Translations under genes and position numbers: made by a program | Notes under the pieces: generated by a model | Told to the model about the DNA's origin: nothing | The model's input: the letters and a program-made list of their open reading frames with translations, nothing else | Databases searched by the model: none | Shown: positions 32,581-44,234 of the stretch, one piece after another | How the letters are laid out: the number at the start of each line of letters is the position of its first letter | Numbering within the stretch: the first letter of the stretch is position 1 | DNA from: Odobenus rosmarus divergens | Taxonomy: Eukaryota; Chordata; Mammalia; Carnivora; Odobenidae | Assembly (NCBI RefSeq): GCF_000321225.1 | Contig: NW_004450397.1 | Coordinates: forward strand, 1,635,560-1,699,559 | Length of the DNA stretch: 64,000 nt | Reading direction: 5' to 3'

Positions 32581-33360
32581 TATCCATTATTATTACATGT
32601 AATATTATATTACTTATTCTATGTTACATGACATAAAGAGAATAAGAGACTCTTTGATAGGTCTTTAAAAATTTAGCAAAATATATAGTTCTTTCTATGT
32701 CAATAAATGTATTTTTATAGAAATATTTTTGTTATATTTCTGTTACCTATTGTTTTTGTTTTTCTCAACCTTGACATATATTTTTCAATTTATTGTTGAT
32801 GCTGCCATTTGATTTGGCAATTATAATTAAAGTTTTAAAACATAGAGATTCTTTTTAATACTTGGATTCCTTGCAATAAATGCATGTCGTTTTCAGTATC
32901 AGTATTTAATACATTATTTAATTTCTTTTTTTTAGTGGTATTAATACTTGCCTGTCCAATTTAAGCAAAGTGTGGGGTTCAGCCATTTTGTCATTAGGGA
33001 TCTGCATGTGTATGTCTCTATGCATTTGCGGGTGAACTCTCCAACCCACACATTCCTGAAGTCAGCCTAAAGTCATGTTTGTTTTGTGCTTAACTTGAAG
33101 ACAAATCAAAATGGATAGAAATCATATAAATCCTTACATATAAAACAGAATGAGGAAAAAAACAAGTGTTTATTAAAATCAAATTTTTCTTTTGTACAGC
33201 TAATTGCTAAAGTAATTATAAGTAATTAGATAGGAAGGCTTTTTGCTGGTTCAAGTTATTATGCATGTGGATATATATTTCTGTCCCAAATCACTGAAGT
33301 TTTTCACTTAGTCTTTAAGATGAAAATAAGTAGGTTTTTATCACACAATGAGTGCTATGA
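32581..33360. other. Unassigned AT-rich sequence
   Basis: No gene or nameable repeat. Confidence 0.4.
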
Positions 33361-33374
33361 AAAACAGGGCTTCT

Positions 33375-33553
33375 GGGCGCCTGGGTGGCTCAGATGGTTA
33401 AGCGTCTGCCTTCGGCTCAGGTCATGATCCCGAGTTCCTGGGATTGAGTCCCACATCGGGCTCCCTGCTCCTTGGGAGCCTGCTTCTCCCTCTGCCTCTC
33501 TCTCTCTCTCTGTCTTTCATGAATAAATAAATAAAATCTTTAAAAAAAAAAAC
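33375..33553 (+). mobile_element. SINEC with 14-bp TSD
   Basis: Plus copy starting 'gggcgcctgggtggctcaga' with an A-rich tail. Exact flanks aaaacagggcttct at 33361-33374 and 33554-33567. The antisense frame 33422-33805 begins outside and runs through it. Confidence 0.97.
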
Positions 33554-33567
33554 AAAACAGGGCTTCT

Positions 33568-35735
33568 TGCAGCATTTTGAGATACCTAAAGAGAAGACTC
33601 TATATCCATGAAATGTTGGATCTTGATTTATTCTCATTAGGTTCAACTCACCTCCCTCATGGCTCACTGAACCACAAGAGAATGGATTTCCTGAAATGGT
33701 AACTTTGGCTTTCAAGGAATCACTTTGTGTCAAATCATTCATTATTCTGAGACAACTTCTGGCCTTCTTCTGCTCTTCTCCAGTCCTATTGAGTGACCCA
33801 AACACCTTACTAGGGGTAATTCTGAGTAACTAACCAAGAAATTGGTTAGAGTAAATGGGTCTTTTCTTTTTGGAATAAGCAGGTGCTTTTAGGAACTATA
33901 TTCCTATTGGAGAGAGGAATATTAACTTAAGAAAAATATAGTAAGTGTCATTTTTATTTTTGGTCATGAATTAGATTTCTTTTTCAAATAGGGATGGTTG
34001 CACAATTCTCACTTTTAAAAGGGGTTAGAGAGGTCATAGGGGATCATTTGAACACATTTGATGGTAAATTTAAGGGTCCATCTCCTCCTCCCAGCTCTGT
34101 GTTTATGCAACTAAGAGTGAAAATAGATCAATAAACACACAAAAGCTTTTGTTTCTTTAATTAATCTAATGTTACTAGTGAGGAGACCTTGAATGCACTG
34201 AAATTCCTTTCACATGCTGATTAGTATACTTTTATATCCTAATATTCTCTTTTTTTTAATGGGGGGGATAGTGTCTCAGTTAAACCTGTGATATAAGAGG
34301 CTCTGATACAATTAAAATGAGCCAAACAGCTGTGGAGATATTTCTGTGCCTCCTTGATGAAGAAGTAATCTAGTTTGATGGATGTCTTTATTTCTATCTT
34401 AATCACAGCATGCAAGATTAGCAATACATGTGTTTCACTTCAGTTAATTACTCAGAATGCATGCACAAATACAGGGCTTTATTTCCATTAATTACTTTGA
34501 ATTTCAATGAACTTAAAAGAGACCACACCAAAAGTATCCATCAGAGTCCTTAGAAAAATCTAATGAATGTTAGAGAAATTTTGTATAACAGCTTCCTCCA
34601 AGTCTAGATTTTTTTGCCATCATATTGAAAAATCTGAAAGTATAAACATGTAGAACTTATAACATTAATCAGATAACTGTGTGACCTCATATCCTGTGTT
34701 TAGGTGCACTCATTACCTGAGGGTTCAAAGAACAGTGAAAAACTATTAGATTAACCGTGCCGTGGTTATAGGAAAAAATGAAAAGGCATAGGTTCTTACT
34801 CATACATTGATCCACCATTTATGACCCTCAACGTACATTTTATTAGTGACTAATTCTGTTGTGCTGCCCTTGGAAAGTTTATGGGTTGAAGACAAGATTA
34901 TTTTCTCATTTTCATTGTATAGGCTAAAATTCCGAGTTCTAAACACCTTCTGATGAGAGGGTACTGTGTAAATCAACTACTAGAGTTCTCTTTATACTTA
35001 GAAACGATCCTTTGATGGACTCTGGGATTTTAGAAAAGGTTCAAAATTGAGAAATAATGATGATGATAATAATAATAGGATGTGGACTAAAAGGAAACAG
35101 GCAGAAAGGGTACACATAAGGTAAAAAGCAGTGTAAGCCTTCGGTTTATTTATCAGAGACCAAGACTGGTAGCTGGTTAAGTATCCCCTGGATAGAAGAC
35201 AACATGCCATCCAGGATGCTGGAGTTCACAAGAAAGGTACCTTGTAGAGACATAACACCCAAAGTAGCAGAATCATGTGAAAACCAAAATTTATTAGAAA
35301 GAACATTTGCTGGGGAAAGAGAAAAAGTGATGAGAACAGCAGTAGAAAAGCTATTTAAAATTAGGTAAAGAAATCCGCTAAAATTTTCGGAAAAAAAAAT
35401 AATGCCTGAGAAGAAATAATTTTGTGGCAGGGACACGGTTAATTCACTATAACAAAAAACTGAGAACTGTGCAAATATATGTATTATAAACGTGTCTGTA
35501 ACCAGCCTGATACTTTTCCATGGGTGGCATTGTAGATGTCTCTATGAAAAAAGGAAGGACATTTTTTTCCTATTTTATTTTAAAATTTATTCCTATTTCT
35601 AGGAGAAGTGTCAAATCTACTGAACTGGGAGGAATCCATCAAGAATGCTACACAGCTATATAGTCTTGGTGATTATTTGTCAGAGCTACTACTGAAAACC
35701 ATTTGCTCTATAAACCTATGCCTGATACAGCATGT
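33568..35735. other. Unique sequence; candidate conserved block at 34140-34530
   Basis: No repeat recognised. 34140-34530 holds several TTAATTA/ATTAAT homeodomain-type cores ('ttctttaattaatctaatgt', 'cagttaattactcagaatgc', 'tccattaattactttgaatt') in non-repetitive context, as in many conserved enhancers. This is suggestive only. Frames at 34998-35436 (minus) and 35608-35790 (plus) have no supporting features; the latter runs into a MIR. Confidence 0.35.
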
Positions 35736-35739
35736 TTCC

Positions 35740-35835
35740 TTAGGCGCTGAAAGGTACTACAAAATCCAAGATGAGGAAACTGAAGCTTAGAAAGGTTCAG
35801 TAACTTCCCCAAGGCTACACAGCTAGACAGGTACT
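35740..35835 (-). mobile_element. MIR core, minus (first of a pair)
   Basis: 'gatgaggaaactgaagctta' followed by 'acttccccaaggctacacag' is a textbook antisense MIR core. It stops at 'ctagacaggtactaa' and is followed at once by a second MIR. Confidence 0.85.
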
Positions 35836-36012
35836 AAGTACTCTACAGAAATGATCACAACAGCTCTATACCATGGATTTTATGGTTCCCATTTTAGAGA
35901 GGAAGAAACCAAGGCTCAGAAAGTTTTGACTTATCCAAGATCAAGCTAGAGAATGGTGGAGCCAGAATTCCAGCCCTCCTGTTTGACAGCAAAGCCCTTT
36001 ACATGTTAATGG
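35836..36012 (-). mobile_element. MIR, minus (second of a pair)
   Basis: 'cccattttagagaggaagaa', 'ggctcagaaagttttgactt', 'gagccagaattccagccctc' repeat the same core order about 115 bp downstream of the first. Two independent insertions are more likely than a recent duplication because the copies differ substantially. Confidence 0.82.
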
Positions 36013-36204
36013 GACATTAATGAAACTACATTTTCTAATTCTGCTTTAGGCTTGAAGATCTCAGACGTTGTTTTTCAACCATTTAAAAAAAATTGTTCTA
36101 TATCAAAAAAAAAAGAGTGCTACACAGAAGTTAGTATCAATTTCCCCTCTCTAAACTTTAGGCATTTTCATGATAAGTAAAGATGCAAAGGATGCAATGT
36201 TATG

Positions 36205-36365
36205 TATACACACACACACACACACACACATACATATATGCACACACATGTATTATATACATATACATTGTATATACATATATGTATAAATTTATCAATC
36301 TATACCTAGATAATCATATATAAATATATAATATACATATAAATATACATATAAAAGTATATTTA
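36205..36365. repeat. (CA)n plus (TA)-rich compound microsatellite
   Basis: A CA run at 36208-36230 grades into alternating ATAC/ATAT sequence to about 36365, including 'tacatatacattgtatatac'. No gene nearby. Confidence 0.93.
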
Positions 36366-38600
36366 TTTATTTAGTACCCTAACAGCAAAACTCAATGGAG
36401 TTAGCTTAATTTCTGCACTTTGTTAGAGGATGTATCCTAACTCCATTTGTATCCTGTCATAAGGCAAAAATATTCACACAATAGGATAAGAGCCACAGGA
36501 ATTTTAAGTTTGGAAAACAGTCTTAAGGAATTGCCTTCCTAGTTCCAATTTGACTCTCTTGCTAAATGAACATTTAAAAGGTATTTTAAAAGAAAGCAAA
36601 GCAAAATAAAACAAAAGCAATCATCGAGAAGCCCCCACACCTTTCAAAAGCTCTACTGAAAAATATAAAAGAAAACCATTGACAATAAACAGGGAAAAGA
36701 GTAATTTGTCAAATTTACAACTTAACAGAGGTTAAGTTTACAATATAACACAAGTTCAAGAACCCCTTCTGAAAAAACTGAAGAGATGAAAATACTTCAC
36801 ACTTTGCTGGTATATTCTTGAGAAAGATAAATCCAGTTGAAAGAACAGTTGCTTTCTGACTTCTCTTAGAAAATCTAAATTCCAACATAGTTGTTAGATG
36901 AAACTATACGGTCCAAACCTCCTCTTATTGACAATGGAATTTGGCTTTGGGTAAGTGATTTCATTACTCATCTGTTAGTTATTCTTTGAACAAAAGCAGT
37001 TTTGTTGCTCAACCTAGGATCTGAACAGATAAACGTCTAACACCCTTTGCACTGAGGCTTGGGTGGTGCCAAAGCCATCTCAAGGGCTCAAGAGTAAGTG
37101 CCACAGTATTAGAGGATCTGAATATCAGATTCATTCACGTTTAATCAATGTCCACAAGCTGCAAAATACACAATAATTGCTTCTCCTGAGATTACTCAAT
37201 TTTAAACTTTTGTGTGGTTACCAAACTGGAAAGTTCAGTTTTTCTAAAGTCAATATACGCTATTGTCACAAGAACAATTAGAAATAACTCACATTATAAA
37301 AGTGGAGATTGTTCCAGAATATTTTGGAATGAGACAGAATGTAATGGATCATTTCTATCTCTGAATTATAATGAATTATCCAGATAACAAATAAGACAGT
37401 TTGTTTTTAGTGTACAGTGATTGGTAAATGAAAGAAACAGTTGTAAACCAAGTCCTCATAAAGATGCAAAAAACAAGATGGATTTCCCATACCGTGTGTT
37501 TAGAAATCAGGGACATGTATGAAAGCTTATTGTTATGTCAGAACAATGTTAGTGGCTGAGAAATTTTGTTTTGATTTAAAACTAAGCTTTAGTTTTGATT
37601 TAAAACTAATTCCATATATTAAAACATGGAATAAAATAGACAAAAACAATTCTTAGTTGTTGGCTCCATTTCCATATGACTTAACACCTAACTTTTAAAG
37701 ATACTGAGCCTGCAAAATAAGTGAATGTTTGTAGCTAAAATTGCTCTCTCCTTTTGAAAAAACATTGTTTAGTACTGCCTATTTTTTTTGACATTTCTAC
37801 TTTAAAACATGGTTATTTTTGTAAACGTCCTGCTCATATATACAACGTAGAATGTGGAGATATGCTTCAAGACACTGAAAAAGAGTTATACCTAGAGAAA
37901 CTTTTGTTAGGTGAAAATCAATGGGCATATCAGTCCATATCTATGCCCACACGTACACACATATATACATAATCCATATGTATATATAAGCTCACATTAA
38001 GCCAAGGGAGATGAGAAATAGTATGCATTTTTCAACGGAATCTGTTGCCATTCTATTTGTATCTGAAGTAACTTTTATTGAATAATAGGAGATATTCAAT
38101 AAATATTTACTGAGTTTCCAAAATTATTTAAGTTTCATATACTGAAAATAATGCCCAGTATTCAAGAGGGATTTCATTTATTTTCAGATACCACAGATTA
38201 ATTTTTAAAAATGTGTTGCCTTTATTTTAAAACCATTGTGCCAAGGTAGCTCAGTCTATCCATAATTGAAAGGAAAACATTTTAATTGGAAAGGTGATCC
38301 TTATTCTTAGATTTAAATAGCATTGGCCACTGACAGTCCAGCTTTGGGTTTTCTCCAGATCAAAAAGAAAAGAAAGCTTAGTTGAACGAAGTAATATAAA
38401 TTGGCATAGTTGCTTGTTTACCTTATTTGTTTAATACTTCTCTGCAAATGGTAATGATCGTTTTCCTGGGAGAGCTTAGGTCAAGGGTAGCAAGTTAAAT
38501 GCCTCAGGCGCCAAGCTTTTAAGTACCTTCTAGGGTTGCTGGGTGGGGATGAGACTTGGCAAGAGACGTTGGTGTACTCTGCTTAAAGGTATTTAAGTTC
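36366..38600. other. Unassigned unique sequence
   Basis: No gene and no confidently named repeat. 'gagatattcaataaatattt' (38090-38110) resembles the tail of an L2 or MIR. The frame 37754-37972 is not supported; its C-terminal part reads a TA/CA-rich tract. Confidence 0.4.
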
Positions 38601-38614
38601 TGTCTTCACTTTTT

Positions 38615-38752
38615 TTTTAAAGATTTTATTTATTTATTAGACAGAGACAGACACACAGAGAGAGGGAACAGAAGCAGCGGGAGAAGGAGAGGGAGAAGCA
38701 GGCTTCCCGCTGAGCAGGGAGCCCGATGCGGGGCTCGAGGACCCTGAGATCA
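38615..38752 (-). mobile_element. 5'-truncated SINEC, minus, with 11-bp TSD
   Basis: The tail, GA-rich body and 'agcccgatgcggggctcgag' are present, but the element stops at 'gaccctgagatca', so the tRNA-like head with both polymerase III boxes is missing. Exact flanks cttcacttttt at 38604-38614 and 38753-38763 show that it inserted in this truncated form. Confidence 0.95.
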
Positions 38753-38763
38753 CTTCACTTTTT

Positions 38764-39720
38764 AAAACAGACAAAACCATTTGCCTCCCTAACATTTGGG
38801 GCAGAGGGGCTAAATTAAAATGAATACACAATAGTGATTCTCCCGTGGCCTCTGTGGAAAGGAGGTACAGGAATGGGAATGACTGGCGGAGTTTAAGGCA
38901 AATTCTAGTTCACACTTGGAAATTTTAACTCCGCAGACGCGGGAACCCATACTTTTATGCACAGACCAGCGTATATTTCTAAGACTGTATTGCTAAAAAT
39001 ACACAAACGATCATAAAAATCAGATGCACATTTCAAAAATGATCTGGTCATCAGAAATGAAAGCAAGTGACTGAAGAAGTAGTGTTTGCTGAAATGAGAG
39101 GTACCAGATGAGAGGCAATCCTGGCGTTTAATATTGGTTTGTTTTACACATTCCTATCTATTACATTTGTTCCCTTGGAGCTTTGCTTTCAGGCGGAGTG
39201 TGCAGTAGAGGTCAAGGAAAGGAAATGATGTGAGTATATAGATTAATACAAGTAAGTCCTCAATGGTGTGCTGCAATTTGTTTCTGTTTTTCCTGTCCGT
39301 GTGTTCCCGCTTACTGAAACAAGCGTTTCCTAGAAGATACAATGCTTATAAATATTGACACCTAACCGAGAAGCAGAAGTGGAATGAACTGTGGGGAGCT
39401 AAACTCTTTTCTATGATCTCAGGATTGATATCAGCAGGCAATTGTCTAAACTATGTTTGTTTTCCTAATCTCCTATTTTTCAGAGTGATTATGTTCAGTA
39501 AAGAAAGCATTTCGACTCAACTTGGCAAGATCTCATTCCTTTTTTCACCTGATCTGTTTGTCTTGCTGGGATCTTCTCTTCAGTTTGTCACCCTCAGACC
39601 AACCATCATCTAGTGTCCCCCACTCGCAATTCCAGGTGAGTGTTAATTTAACACCTGTGTTGTTTTCATAGGCTGATTCCTGTGTGGGGCCTGGAGATCC
39701 TGCAAAACTAAGACTGGCCA
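38764..39720. other. Unassigned unique sequence
   Basis: No repeat recognised. The frames 39154-39342 and 39413-39613 are unsupported. Confidence 0.4.
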
Positions 39721-39721
39721 T

Positions 39722-40036
39722 GTGATGAGCAGTGAATTCTTTGCAGTGGGTGGAGCCCAGGCAGATCGAGCAATCTCAGAATCAAGAGGATTTGGGCAAG
39801 AAGCATTAGCCCACAGCCCAGGCAGTTCAGAAGTCAGTCGGGGAAGGTACTCTGGTCATGGGCATGGGGATTCAGAACAAAGTCCTAAGTATCAGGAGAG
39901 TGTTGGGGGTGATAAGTCTGCGTTTCAGTCCTGGAGCAACTCCAGTCCTGGAGCAACTCCAGTCCTGAATGGGATCCAAAGCAGAAGCATGAGCAGCAAG
40001 GGAGAGACAAGAATCCTCTACCAACAGTGGGAATAA
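39722..40036 (+). other. Isolated 104-codon reading frame, probably not a gene
   Basis: Codes for a Ser/Gly/Gln-rich polypeptide with no recognisable domain, no signal peptide and no membrane segment. Its C-terminal part includes the product of a 17-bp tandem repeat (39927-39967). No promoter, splice sites or homologue can be argued. It is listed because it is the least repeat-like frame of this size in the window and sits in a locally rearranged segment. Most likely a chance frame or part of a non-coding exon. Confidence 0.15.
39927..39967. repeat. 17-bp tandem repeat, 2.4 copies
   Basis: Unit 'agtcctggagcaactcc' occurs exactly at 39927-39943 and 39944-39960, followed by a 7-base partial copy. 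No mismatches. Confidence 0.95.
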
Positions 40037-40053
40037 GATGTTTAGTCTCAGAA

Positions 40054-40078
40054 GTTCTTAGATTCTTAATCTAAGAAC
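40054..40078. repeat. Perfect hairpin, 11-bp arms, 3-nt loop
   Basis: 'gttcttagatt' (40054-40064) pairs exactly with 'aatctaagaac' (40068-40078) around loop CTT. No T-run follows and this is eukaryotic DNA, so it is not a bacterial-type terminator. A weaker inverted repeat with 8-bp arms (cttgggat / atcccaag) lies at about 40135-40161. Confidence 0.93.
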
Positions 40079-40189
40079 CTAGTTTTCAAAAGCTGGGTTT
40101 AAGGTCAGAATGAGATTTGATTCTGAACTGGCTCTTGGGATTCTTAAAAATCCCAAGACTCTTGGGACTCTTGAAAAAATCTTCCTCCC

Positions 40190-40315
40190 TAGCATCAAAG
40201 ATTTGTCCCAGAATCAGATACCAGAAGTCAGAGAATTTAGTTGACCTGTTCAAGATCATAAGCTAATTAGCTGCTGCCAAAATTAGATCCCAGGTTTTCA
40301 ATTCTAGACCATTCC
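40190..40315 (-). mobile_element. MIR fragment, minus
   Basis: 'gacctgttcaagatcataag', 'agctgctgccaaaattagat' and 'cccaggttttcaattctaga' match the antisense MIR left part in order, diverged. Confidence 0.5.
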
Positions 40316-40702
40316 AGAAATGCATAAAGAAATATTTAATTGTTTTTGACATATTCACTTGTCATTGTTTTTTCATAACTATAAGTAGAATTAATAATTA
40401 GGGACAGGTTACTGGAGAGAAAACGAAGCAATTCACAGGCATATCTAGTAAAAATATATACAAATTTGTCGTGGATTTTCAGAAAGCCTCTGAATCGACT
40501 GATTTTTCTAATTATTATTTATATATCTCTATGATTTGATTATAGATGGGTTCATTCTAGGTTATCAGCAATCATAAGATTTTCAGATTGGAAAATTCCA
40601 TTATAAGCTAATTACTGAAAAATATATAATTCCATGTATCTATCTTACTGATAAAATTTTCTTTTCTTTCACTCTCCAAACTTAGCATTAAAGACATTTC
40701 TT

Positions 40703-40891
40703 GAGGGGTGCCTGGGTGGTTCAGTCAGTTAAGTGTCTGCCTTAGGCTCAGGTCATGATCCCGGGGTCCCGGGATTGAGCCCCACATCAGGCTCCCCACT
40801 CAGCAAGGAGTCTCCTTCTCCCTCTGCCCCTCCCCACACTCAAGCTTTCTCTCTCTCTCTCTCAAATAAATAAATCAAATCTTTAAAAAAA
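40703..40891 (+). mobile_element. SINEC with 14-bp TSD
   Basis: Plus copy from 'gaggggtgcctgggtggttc' to the A-rich tail. Exact flanks taaagacatttctt at 40689-40702 and 40892-40905. Confidence 0.97.
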
Positions 40892-40905
40892 TAAAGACAT
40901 TTCTT

Positions 40906-43765
40906 CAGATTTTATATTATCATGGTTTGAACATTCCTGTCCTTGAATTGACCTAATTACCTAATTTGAAGAAAAGTTTATACAGGGTAGATTTCTGTAT
41001 TATTTGAAAATTCAGCCATTAATTTGAAGTTATTAACACTCTATCCAGTCAAAATTTCATTGATATTTTTGCTTTCTGTTCTTGCCTTATAACCTTCCAA
41101 GTTAGCAAAGACCCCACTTTTCATATTTGAAATCATTGTTTCCCCTCAGTCTTGCAGAACTGATATAAAAGGAAAAAAGGAACTCATATTAACCAAAACA
41201 TAAAAACAAGTATATTTCAAAAATGTATCAGCTGATATTGCTTGGAGATGAGCGATGGTATTACAGCCCAGTTGTTTTAGATATCCCGGGGTTTTGTTTG
41301 TTTTAAGCAGAATTTTGATTTTTTTTTAAACAGCAGTATCATTGAGCTTTCTGATGTTCATGGGTCGAGGACACTGACATTACAGTTTCATTTACTCCAC
41401 AGAATCACACTGAAAACTTCAGGTGAGCAGTAAGCCTGACATCAGGGGGCTTCTGACAGGGCTTCTGACATCAGGGGGCCTGGGGAAGCTGCAGGTATGG
41501 GGGATGGGAGGAGAATGCGCCAAGGCAGGAGAGATTTTTGAGCAAATTCCTGGCACTGACACTATAGATTCAAGCAATACAGAGTAACATGAGATTTTTA
41601 TTTTATTTTTTTTACCACCCAGGAAGAAAGAAAGAGTAAAAAAAAAAAAAGAATGTCGTGTCCAGGGATTGGGGAAAATATTTGGAAAGAGGAGAAAATA
41701 TGTGGTATTTAAAACAAGAGGAAGTTCTACACTCTTGCTCCTGAAACGCATGATTCAAGAACTAGGGGTGTCCGCACCAGACAGGAACCAGTTAGAGATG
41801 CAGTCTCCTGAGCCAGGATGGCCTTTTAACGATATGCCCGGGTAGACAGGATGCGATGAGATGTTTGCGATGAGAATTTGGGGAGCCTGTTTTTTGACAT
41901 TAAAATGAATAAAATATACATTCAAACACTATCAAAATCACTTAGGAAATTATTCTTTGAAATTTGAATTTCACATTTTAAACTATGGGAAAATACTAGA
42001 AATCTTACCAAATTTGTTTTTTACCCTGGTTCTGTCTCAGTTTTCTTCTTGTGGCATATTTAAGTATCAAGGTATTTATGAAGTATGCATGCAAAGAGTC
42101 CTTTAAGTGTTTTATTATAATATTAAAATATTTTTTAATGCATTGAAATGAATGATGGGCTTGCTGTTTAAATTGAAAATGGCATTCCTTCCCGGTTTTT
42201 GTTGTAATTGGATGCTGCATTTTTCTTTTACAACATTATTTTTAATAAATGTGTGACTATAAAGCGTTGAGATTGCTTTAAAAACTCTACTTACATGGTA
42301 ATAGTCTCTTTCTTGATCTCGGTATAGGTTACATGGGTGTGTTAAGTTTGGTGAAAATTAATGGAGCTGTATGCTCATTATATATACAATTCTGAACGTG
42401 TGTGTGTATGTGTGTATAATTCAATTTCAATTATAAGAGAAATCTATACCAGCAGAGCACATCTACTACCTTTAAAGCAGGAGTCTTGTGAGACTTTACA
42501 CATATTCCCAACGTGCTGAAATTACTCAAATTATTTGGGAAATGCCTCTTGTGGTGTAAGGAGAGTTTCAAAATAGCCTTTTAGTGTTAATTTGCAACTC
42601 CCTCACCGCCTCTATCATGCTTACTGGATTACAGTCCCACACATCTTATTTTGTGTTGTTTTGTTTCGTTTAAATTTGTTCATTACCCAGCTTAACCCAA
42701 TTACCCATTAGTCTTGGCTGCAAATACCTTTTAATGTTGTTTAAAAAATTCAAATCTACTATTAAAGCAAAGTTTTGCCATAGAAACAGATATTCAAAAA
42801 TGACAAGTTCCAAAAAATATTTTCAGCAAGGTCAGAATCAATGGGATAAATGTTAGTTTCCCTGGTGTCTGCTTTCAAGGAGTTTACATTTAAACCTATA
42901 TATAGTTCTGATATATTTGATAAAATATTCATTTCATTGCCTTGAGAATATATCAAATAACCGAAGAAAGGGAAAACGCTAAATTCAAATTGTACCACTT
43001 TTCCTTAATTATAAATGAAAACTTGAGTCAAAGGTAGAAACAGGGTAAAGCAGTTCACTATAAAAATGATAGAAGGTTCTAGGTCAAGTTGGCTATTGGA
43101 AATAAAGCCACTATCATGTTTCATCAAATATTAGGATTCAATGCCAAGGGTTTTCATTATATACAGGGTACAAAGTACTTTATAAATCACCATATCTGCT
43201 GACATTCAATTACATTCAGTCTTATTAATATGAACTGCAGAGTGTTTTTAGGTGTCTACAGGCAGTAAAACTGGCCTTTTCATTAAAAAAGCTTGGCATT
43301 CACACATGGCCCCAAAGTTCACATAACACCTTGAAACATCCAAGGTACAAATGCTAATTATTTTTAAATGTTTCAAACTACAGACTAATTACCTATGAAC
43401 CTTAAAAATAACCACTTGTCCATATGCAGATTAAATAGCGTAGCAGACTTTGTACAAATCAGGTAGTGATTTTCCCAAGAAAATGTAGTCCTTCCACATC
43501 TCTTTTTCTAGGATATTTATTTTGCACAATAACATTTTTTTCCTGAGTGAATCTGTTGCGTTTGTAAAATAGTCTCAAAGTCTCTAGGAGAGAAAGCACC
43601 TATCTCTGTCTTTGTAGTTTCGCGGTAACAGCCCCTGTGCAGAACATGTCTTGCTGAACGATCAGACTCAATATTTTACCATTCTCACACTTCCAGGTTA
43701 TGTGCACTCATCTTTTGTTTCTATTTTATATATTATTTTCCAACTGAAGAATCCTTATGATGCCT
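40906..43765. other. Unique, SINE-free; candidate conserved blocks
   Basis: About 2.9 kb without a recognisable repeat, apart from a partial local duplication at 41430-41480 ('ctgacatcaggggg' twice) and an A-run at 41639-41650. Stretches 42160-42300, 42640-42780 and 43240-43470 are non-repetitive and rich in AT cores such as 'gctaattatttttaaatg' and 'cagactaattacctatgaac'. They look like candidate conserved non-coding DNA, but this cannot be tested from one genome. The frame 41419-41751 (minus) and others are unsupported. Confidence 0.35.
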
Positions 43766-43767
43766 TT

Positions 43768-43998
43768 TAGATCAGAGGTTTGAAACACTGGCTGTATTGG
43801 AGTTACTTATAAAACTGTAGATTCCTGCACCTTACCCTGGTGTTTTGATTTAATGTTCTGTGGGATGCCCAGAAATGGTATTATTATTATTATTATTAAT
43901 TATAATTATTACTGTTATTATTATTACTACCACCATTATTATTGTTGTTATTATCCCCTGGCAATTCTAATAGGCAATCCAAAGTGAGAACCACTCTG
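43768..43998 (+). mobile_element. MER5A-type hAT element with internal (TTA)n
   Basis: The left part 'cagaggtttgaaacactggc', 'actgtagattcctgcacctt' and the right end 'ccaaagtgagaaccactctg' match MER5A in order. A TTA-type microsatellite (43877-43953) has expanded in the middle, lengthening it beyond the usual 190 bp or so. Confidence 0.75.
43877..43953. repeat. (TTA)n imperfect microsatellite
   Basis: Repeated ATT/TTA units with interruptions, inside the MER5A copy. Confidence 0.92.
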
Positions 43999-44144
43999 AG
44001 ATCATGGCTGTTAGGAGATGAAAAGCCTCTATATAATTTTGTACGTAGTAGAAGAGAGAGGAGATATTCTTAGAAGATGTTTTTGAGGCTACCACAAGAT
44101 TTATGGACATTTATATGAGCCAAATGATCTTTTGAGATTTATTT

Positions 44145-44230
44145 GCGTGTATATATTATACTGTATATACATATATATACACACACATATATACTTGGAT
44201 ATATGCATATATGTACCATATATCCATATA
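44145..44230. repeat. (TA)-rich low-complexity tract
   Basis: Alternating TATA/CACA/ATAC sequence. The frame 44132-44353, rich in Tyr/Ile/His, is an artefact of it. Confidence 0.9.
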
Positions 44231-44234
44231 TACT

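Noticed and set aside
35740..36012. Recent tandem duplication of a MIR
   Set aside because: The two copies differ too much; two old insertions are simpler.
36205..36365. CRISPR-like or satellite array
   Set aside because: Plain CA/TA microsatellite with no spacers.
40054..40078. Bacterial-type terminator hairpin
   Set aside because: No T-run follows, and the window is clearly mammalian nuclear DNA.
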